Origin: Diadema setosum
Taxonomy: Eukaryota > Echinodermata > Echinoidea > Diadematoida > Diadematidae
Direction: 5' to 3'
Assembly: GCA_033980235.1 (NCBI GenBank)
Contig: CM067069.1
Location: forward strand, 16,043,150 to 16,107,149
Length of the DNA stretch: 64,000 nt
How positions within the stretch are numbered: position 1 is the first letter of the stretch; every line of letters starts with the position of its first letter. The notes beneath the pieces were generated by a model, which saw only the letters and a list, made by a program, of their open reading frames with translations, was not told the DNA's origin and searched no databases. Shown piece by piece: positions 57,527 through 64,000 of the stretch. The translations under genes were made by a program, and so were the position numbers.

Positions 57527-60500
57527 GAGTCTCCCGCTCTTTGCGACACGCCGCATGTTTGGGAGGAAACATTATTTATTGTATTGCAACTGTATACTGT
57601 AATAAACAGCATCTCCTCTGAGATTACACGTTTACACTGTCTACTCTCTAGTTGATGGAGCAATTTTGATTCTGAGAATGTGCATGGCACAATTTAATCT
57701 TCCTTTCGTAGAATTTAGTAGAAATTGATTGATCCTCCTCTCCACTATCAATACTGCTGAAAACCTCTGGCACAGCATTTTTGTCTCTCATTCCGAGAAT
57801 CCGTATTACTCTGCTTATCCTACATTTATGTAAGAAAACATACAAATTAATTCAAACAGTATCGAAAAAAATCTTGAGACTGAATATTTTTACCGCCTAG
57901 TCTGTGGCTAAGACATACACAGAAAGGTCACTCTAGTTTGAGGTATTCTAAAAACAAACAAACAGACAAACAAACAAAAGAAAAACGGTGGCACATCTAC
58001 CATGTTTACACAACAATTTGCGGTTCATTCTGCATACTATGTTCACAGTGCGCAAGGTTTCACTTTTTGTGAGAAAATAATGTGTTCACAGTATATTGCA
58101 GGCACAAGGTTAAATGTTGCAGTACGTTTTTACACTTCTCACAAACATCTGTTTTTCCCCCTGCTCAATTAATGATTGTCTGACTTTACTTGTCTATTAA
58201 ATTCAGAAAAGAGACCTTCAGAATGTTTTCGAACAGTTTGTATCAGTAATCCCGTCACGCCTGATCATACCCTATATTGTTACATACCTTCACGGCCTTC
58301 GGCATATCGTGTGAATCTATGTGAAGCACATAACTCCTTTACCACTGTTTACGTACACTAGATCGGCAGCCAGTTGTTCTAACAAGATTTGGCAATTTCC
58401 TAGCTACGACTTTAACTTGATCTCTGTGTTCAGTTTGAAGCCCGAACTCGCAGCGCTGCTCTCTAAATGGTGATATTTTGATATTTCTCTCGTTCTCTTT
58501 CATTGCAGACAACGAATGTGTAAAACCAAGGTGCTTGTTTTGCAGTCGCCTCAATTTCCGATGAATATTAGTAGTGATACTGAGTACTTTATATGCATGA
58601 TGTGATTATTAATAAAGCTCTGTATCATAGAATAAATAATAAATTTGACATCTAAATCTCGTCATTGACACTGGTAAGCCCTTTTCTAACTTCATCGGTT
58701 CCTCTTTTAGGTGAATCTAATTTCTAGAACGAATGAAATCAAATGAGACAAGATGACATGAGATACAAAGATGAGAATACTGATGGAAATGATTACCAGC
58801 TCTTCGTTTGCAATTTTGTTTATGTTTATGCTTAGTTAGTCGATGTAAAACACGGCCTTGTTGTAAAACAGCTTGTCCAGCTGACAGCAGGTTTTAATCC
58901 GTGTATAAATAAGATAAACTCAACTCAACCCCTCAACTCATGCGTCTCAAACTCATTCTATGTACTCTTTCACTTGTCATATGTAAAAAAAAAAATCGAA
59001 TCAAAACTCTTAAGCCCAATGCCCACTCTGCGACCTGAGCCTTCGAGCTGGTGGCGAGCTGCTGCGAGCTGTATGGGGCGCCAAGTGTCTCATGGCCTCA
59101 TTACGAAATCAGTCATTTCGTAACGAAATGATCATTCCATTCATAAAATAAACATTTCGTCGACGAAATGACTGATTTCGTAACGTAATAGGCCATGCGA
59201 CACTTGGCGCCCATAAAGCTCGCACCAGCTCGCCACTTTATAGCTCGCAGGCTCAGGTCGCACAGTGGGCATTGGGCTTAAAATTGAGCAGTTTGCTTTA
59301 CACTTCTTCTTTTTTCCATCACTCCGTCAGGATGAGGTGACGGAACACCACGGCCCCACCAAGTGGGATAAATCGAAGCTGCGGGAGAAGCAGGGCCAGT
59401 TCATCAAGCGCGCCATGGAGATCAAGGAGGACTACTCGCTGAGTGACGAAGAGAAGGCCAAGGAACTCCACAAACTCCGTGAGCACGCCATGATGTACAT
59501 GGGCCCCCACGCCATCCTGCCCAAGGCCCTGCTCCACTCCTCGCCCATCGAACCCGTCGAGACCAGACGGAAGGAGCTCGTCAGACAGGTACGTTTCGAC
59601 GTCGAGAACGACGTCGACGACTATACTAATTCTTGTTTTTTTATCATTCTTATTTAGACACGCACCCATGGCGAAATGTATAATCACCAGCGTTGCAGAT
59701 TATATCAGTAGTATTGTCGTTTAAGATTGACTCTTAAGGTGGGAAGGAAATAAACAAACAACATAAAAGAGCAAATACCCCAAAGATACCGAAACGGTGA
59801 TGGTGCATGAAGATGATGATGATGGTGATGACGACTGTAATAAAGATGTGTACTTTGTGGACGTGAGCGGTTGTTATCTTAAAGGGAAGATAAACCCCAA
59901 GAGCAATGTGGATTGATTGAAAGCAGCAACATTAGTAGAACACATCAGTGAAAGTTTGAGGAAAATCAGACAATCAATGCAAAAGTTATGAATTTTTAAA
60001 GTTTTGGTGTTGGAACCGCTGGATGAGGAGACTACTAGAGGATATGACGTATGAGTGGACAGCAATACAAAGAAAATATAAAGGAAATTCAACAAAAATT
60101 CACTTTTCTAGAATCATGAAAGAGCAATGGACCAACCTCTTTCAGAAAGCAGGGGGAATAATTGCTACCCTTAACATATGTCAATATCAAGTTGATGGAA
60201 TTTGTAATTTTCATGAAAAATGGATTTTTGTAGAATTTTCTTTATATTTTCTTGGTATTGTTGTCCACTCATACGTCATAACCTCAAGTAGTCTCCTCAT
60301 CCAGCGGTTCCAACACCAAAACTTTAAAAATTCATAACTTTTGCATCGATTGTCCGATTTTCTTCAAACTTTCACTGATGTGTTCTACTAATGTTGCTGC
60401 TTTCACTCAATCCACATTGCTCTTGGGGTTTATCTTCCCTTTAATGATGCCAATACTATTATGATGTAATAATTCGGGTAAGCCATTCCACGAGACCGAC

Positions 60501-61300
60501 ACCCACGTCGAGTCATACAGCTCACTAGTTCGACATTAAAAAAAAAATGTCCATGAGTCATACAGTCTACGAGTTCGACATGACAACACGGAGCTTTATG
60601 TGTCGTTTCGTGGGCCTCGTTTGCTTAGTGTAGAACTCATTGGCTGTATGACACGTAGGATGTATAATTAATTGTGGGCTGTATGACTAATGGGCTGTAT
60701 GACTTGTAGACTGTATGATTCATAGGTGTCGAACTCGTGCCGTGTACCCAACGATTCGGGTACAAAGCATAAGGGAACGCACCACCACTTTTGACAATGA
60801 CGTGGAAGGTCGTTGAATGACGAAATGAATTCATTGTGCATTACTTCATCGCATTTGTTTTTCAAAGTGATTTCGTTTGTGTCTGAATATTCCAGGTCGA
60901 GCACATAGCCATCGCCGACCTCGAATTCGAAGACAAGAAGGAACGCCTGAGGGAGGCTCGTGAGCAGTTCAAAGCCGACATGGAAGAGATCCACAGGAGC
61001 CTGCCCGCCACGGCCGTCAACCACGCCCGCCAGCACATGAAGAAACAGGCGCACGCCACCGCCTACAAGGAGATGATCAACCACGGGCTCCGGGGCGAAG
61101 CGGCCGCCAAGGTCCGCGGACAAGCCTTCCGCGAGGCCATGTACAGCGGCGTGCAGAAGATGACGGCGGGCCTGAAGAACAAGGAGTCCGGACAGTATCG
61201 GCGGGATCTGGAGGCACAGCGCGTGAAGAACGCCCCACGTTTTAATGGGAAGGTGAAGCGTCGTGCCGCGAAAGTCTCGGAGTCGCGTCCGGATATGTAA
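54649..61300 (+). CDS. Uncharacterised secreted-type protein (3 exons, 246 aa)
   Basis: Exons 54649-54726, 59331-59588 and 60896-61300 join in phase 0 with GT-AG introns (4.6 kb and 1.3 kb) and end in TAA. An in-frame TAG 18 bases upstream supports the start. Residues 1-20 (MKAWIFLAVLVGFVSVVLAA) are a classical signal peptide, with likely cleavage after A19 or A20. The mature chain is highly charged, predicted mainly helical, rich in Lys, Arg, Glu, His and Met, and has no cysteine. Exon 2 ends IEPVETRRKELVRQ; exon 3 has FEDKKERLREAREQFKADME and a basic tail (KVKRRAAKVSESRPDM). There is no transmembrane segment after the signal and no HDEL/KDEL end. I do not recognise the family. GC-rich codons contrast with AT-rich introns, as in an expressed gene. 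It could be an extracellular, vesicle or coelomic-fluid protein; that is inference. Confidence 0.82.
55708..55882. mobile_element. 175 bp hAT-like miniature element
   Basis: Right end GGATCCGCCACTG, left end degraded (GTGGGGCGGATTC). Flanks CAGGTCAG and CAGGTCCA form a near-perfect 8 bp duplication. Inside intron 1. Confidence 0.65.
56628..56874 (+). mobile_element. tRNA-derived SINE, copy 1
   Basis: A-box-like TAATAGTGGATAAAACCC and B-box-like GAGTTTGAATCCCG near the 5' end; 3' part GAGGCTACCCTGGATAAATG followed by TTATCATTTATTATC. The same order is at 62386-62648. Confidence 0.6.
57439..57526. repeat. (GAA)n and (ACA)n microsatellites
   Basis: About ten GAA units, then about 18 ACA units. 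Confidence 0.95.
57527..59009. other. Intron 1 remainder
   Basis: No gene or clear repeat beyond CAAA repeats near 57955 and a possible old TTTCAC...CACAGTA palindrome near 58030-58100. Confidence 0.5.
59010..59281. mobile_element. 272 bp TTAA-bounded near-perfect palindrome
   Basis: TTAAGCCCAATGCCCAC and its complement at the ends, TTAA outside. The arms are about 130 bp; the centre contains CATTTCGT/ACGAAATG repeats. It ends 49 bp before exon 2. Confidence 0.8.
59331..59588 (+). CDS. Secreted-type protein exon 2
   Basis: Residues 27-112, from DEVTEHHGPTKWDKSK to LVRQ. Acceptor CTCCGTCAG, donor CAG/GTACGT. It begins only 49 bp after a foldback element. Confidence 0.85.
59879..60444. mobile_element. 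566 bp TTAA-bounded foldback, family C copy 2
   Basis: TTAAAGGGAAGATAAACCCC and its complement; arms of about 190 bp with only a few mismatches. Both limits are TTAA. Wholly within intron 2. Confidence 0.85.
60480..60755. repeat. GTCATACAG/CGAGTTCGAC phrase repeat
   Basis: Phrases such as AGTCATACAG and CTGTATGACT with CGAGTTCGAC recur irregularly in both orientations. Style resembles the CGTTATTCCGAAG block near 2.7 kb. Confidence 0.65.
60896..61300 (+). CDS. Secreted-type protein exon 3
   Basis: Residues 113-246 and TAA. Acceptor ATATTCCAG. Contains an Ala/His-rich helix region (NHARQHMKKQAHATAYKEM). Confidence 0.85.
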   Translation, partial: VEHIAIADLEFEDKKERLREAREQFKADMEEIHRSLPATAVNHARQHMKKQAHATAYKEMINHGLRGEAAAKVRGQAFREAMYSGVQKMTAGLKNKESGQYRRDLEAQRVKNAPRFNGKVKRRAAKVSESRPDM

Positions 61301-62185
61301 CTCTCCGGACCCCTTCCTCCGGATACCCATTACCCCCTCATGGAGGCCCCTATTATTCTTTTTACGGACATTCTCTTCCATTGACGGGTCTCAGAGAACT
61401 CAAACGCAAACCTGCCAATAATCCATCCATTACATTTCTCTACATTCGTACCCTCTCTGGTCGGAAGAAAAATGGCGAAATCATTCATCCCTCAACACAA
61501 GTGAACAAGGCAATCGTTAGCAGATTCAAAGACGCCAATAAGACTAGACTAATAGAGATAACACACCAATCTTACCCATTGTATATAGCATAGTCTTCAT
61601 TGCTGTTTATAGCGAGGTATTTTTCCCTTAAAAAGTTAAACTTTTAAGGAAGCTCTCACAGAGTTATTTGACATTATTAGTGAGTTTGGCGTGCATGTAC
61701 AATTGTGAAATATAGAAATAATGAAAACGTTTTATCGACACTCTGGTATTTTCTAACAGGCATTCACACACAGACAAAAACGAAGCAAACAAAAATATCA
61801 CTTTCCTAACAGCGCCTAATGTCCCCAAGGTTCAAGACCTTTGCATAAATGGTGAAGATGATAACAACTAGGGGAATATTCTAGTCATCTTAACAAGTTC
61901 TGAGGGTTGTGCTAATAATTAAAAAAAAAAAAAAACCCTGACATGACGGATATAGTAACTAACAAAACAGTAGTGTCTTTTTTGGTTTCATATTCTAATC
62001 ACCCTTTGTTCGGGCTTTTTGAATGATTATCTTCTTTTTGTCTTGTAGATAAAAGAAAACAATCATTGACTGTTTTATTTATGTATAGCGCTATTTCAGT
62101 GATTGATGTGAAAGATCTAATTATATATTATCAAGTTTTCTCTAATGCAACTATGCAGCCAATAAAAATTGAGTAAGACAGCGAA
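61301..62185 (+). other. 3' UTR and poly(A) signal of the secreted-type gene
   Basis: Non-coding after the stop. AATAAA at 62161-62166 is the most plausible poly(A) signal and would give an 860 nt 3' UTR. Confidence 0.4.
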
Positions 62186-62385
62186 AGTGTGTTTCTCGAG
62201 TCTTTTCCCTTCTCGACTCTAGGTATGTATTAGCACATCGTATAATATGCGTATGCTGGTGACCATAATCGAATCTGAAGTAAACGCACACTTGTAGACT
62301 TTGGAGGAAAAAAAAAACTCAGTATTTCCATTAATGAAATTTGCGTGAAAGTGAGAAATTTCAGGAAAAGATAAAAACAAATAGT

Positions 62386-62648
62386 GGGGGCGCTCTGGCA
62401 TTATAGTGGATAAGACTCCCGACTCCCAACTGGAGGACAAGGTGGGCTTACCAACGGCATCCGTCTCGACCAAGGTGCATTTAATTGGTACCTGGCAACT
62501 CAAGGATACTGATAATGGCAGGTCCCTCTGGTCAGGGAGGTGACCTCCCTGCTTTGGTTGGTAGCTCCATGGTAGAACAGTGGCCACACTATAAAGAGGC
62601 TACCCCGGATAAAGAAGACCGTATTTTCTTATTATTGTTATCATTATG
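62386..62648 (+). mobile_element. tRNA-derived SINE, copy 2
   Basis: GGGGGCGCTCTGGCA, then ATAGTGGATAAGACTCC near the 5' end and GAGGCTACCCCGGATAAA at the 3' end, parallel to copy 1. Confidence 0.6.
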
Positions 62649-63489
62649 CAAAACATTTATCAGGGCCTCCAACTAATGCCTCGAAATAGGCATCACATGA
62701 AAATCTTATATCTGTGACGGTGTCTTTGAGATTGAGTAAAGTGAATAACTATAATATTTATATTGTTAAACATTTCGCGAAAACGGTGCACGTTTTTTCA
62801 GTTTCGCCTACCAAATTTAGGCGGATGGATGGGAGGCAAGCGAAGTTTCATCATCACCGCTATGTCCACGCAAGAAAAAAAAAATACCATTCTACATCAC
62901 CAAACTGACATTCAAACTGTCGTAATTTTGTCAATACTGGACCATTTTGATAACATGATCTGTTAAAGGCATAATTCACCATTTGCAGATGAAAGCATTA
63001 GTGCTTTAAAATAGCTCTAAAATGTGAGTTAGGGATAGAAACAACCACTGTCAAAATTTGAATCCGTATAATCGATGTTAAGTGTTGTTAAATACACGAA
63101 ATGTGAACAATAGTTATAATAAAAATGTTTCCAGACTAAACCGTATACAGTTACGGTTTATTGAGAAAAACCCTGATATTTCCTTATATTTTAGGTTTTA
63201 TTGCAAATATTTCATATGGTAGGATGTTTTATGATACAACAGACCTACGCATATGCATCAAATGTGATATCTTGAACATTTTTGAAATCACTGCTCCCAA
63301 AGGTAAACTGGACCTTTAATTTGCTGCTTTGAGTGCTGCAATATTGCGCTCGATACAATTATTCTTGAACCATCATGACCAGTATTATATTGTCCATAAT
63401 TTGGGCTGAACGTTCAGAAAAAAGAACATACACAATGTTTTCACATCTGTATCTATCAACATACATGTGTAATTTATGTCTACATATGA
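62649..63489. other. Non-coding interval
   Basis: Nothing recognised. A GTTTA-rich phrase near 63130-63180 is locally palindromic (CCGTATACAG...ACGGTTTA). Confidence 0.5.
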
Positions 63490-63588
63490 TTCACATACAC
63501 ACAAACACACACACACACGCACACACATACACACACACCTCCCACACCCCCTACACTATATACACCATATATATAGATATAGATAGGA

Positions 63589-63641
<53 letters not shown>

Positions 63642-63770
63642 AAACTTTGAGCAAAAAAGAAATGGGTTTCCATCGGGATTATCATTTTCTTTGCTCAAAG
63701 TTTCCCCTTTCTTTGTATGAAATATATATATATATATATACATATATATATTTATGTATATATGATGCAT
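63490..63770. repeat. CA and TA microsatellites
   Basis: (CA)n at 63497-63535, (TA)n at 63590-63635 and 63724-63755. The two TA tracts flank a short inverted pair (CTTTGAGC / GCTCAAAG). Confidence 0.9.
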
Positions 63771-64000
63771 AATAGGCTTGGAGCGAGAGAGAGAGAGACA
63801 GATAGGTAAAGGAAATGAACGGTGGGGGATAGGACATTAAGAGAAAGAAACAGAGAATAATATCCTATGAATTATAATAAAGCTATTGATCTTTGTACAT
63901 TCTCTGATAAACATATTTCTTATCTCAATTTGATAAAAAATACTTCAAATAATCAAATAGCATGGTTATCAATTCCATTTTTCTGACAAAAGTACATGTA

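Noticed and set aside
63375..63770. Ile/Tyr- and Val/Cys-rich frames
   Set aside because: Artefacts of CA and TA microsatellites.

Overview
This is a window of animal nuclear DNA. It is AT-rich with long intergenic stretches, many-exon genes with GT-AG introns and GC-richer exons, a decayed L1-type LINE, many small foldback (MITE-like) elements and abundant microsatellites. The repeat repertoire (TTAA-flanked palindromic elements, CAGGG-type hAT-like miniatures, a tRNA-derived SINE, nuclear-receptor-like minisatellites ending in GGAC repeats) and the invertebrate-style single USP20/33 gene suggest a marine deuterostome. An echinoderm such as a sea urchin is my best guess, but no database was searched.

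Layout. 1-20 kb: essentially gene-free. It holds LINE remnants, dispersed miniature transposons, a tandem array of 141-158 bp units that each carry a perfect AGGTCA-A-AGGTCA site, and one orphan promoter/first-exon-like segment near 12.3-12.7 kb. 20.5-46.7 kb: one minus-strand gene, a USP20/USP33-type deubiquitinase. I reconstructed 25 coding exons; all splice phases agree, and the joined frame is 2,907 nt, or 968 residues plus stop. Its introns hold most of the best miniature elements, including two 0.8-kb TTAA-bounded copies and a hAT-like element nested in a LINE tail. 46.8-50.7 kb: a 5'-truncated, inactivated L1/Tx1-like LINE lying head-to-head with the USP gene, with a canonical CTCF-type motif between them. 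54.6-61.3 kb: a plus-strand three-exon gene for an unrecognised, cysteine-free, 246-residue protein with a signal peptide. Both of its introns contain foldback elements. 61.3-64 kb: 3' flank with a SINE and CA/TA microsatellites.

Only these two genes look alive. The deubiquitinase keeps its UBP zinc-finger ligands, the catalytic Cys-box and His-box, the CxxC pairs of the USP zinc ribbon and two DUSP domains, and should be functional. The secreted-type protein is the main unknown. Most other open frames are chance, repeat-driven, or shadows of these exons. I found no CRISPR array, intact tRNA, rRNA or prokaryote-like operon. The most unusual material is the dense set of palindromic miniature elements, several carrying transcription-factor-like motifs.
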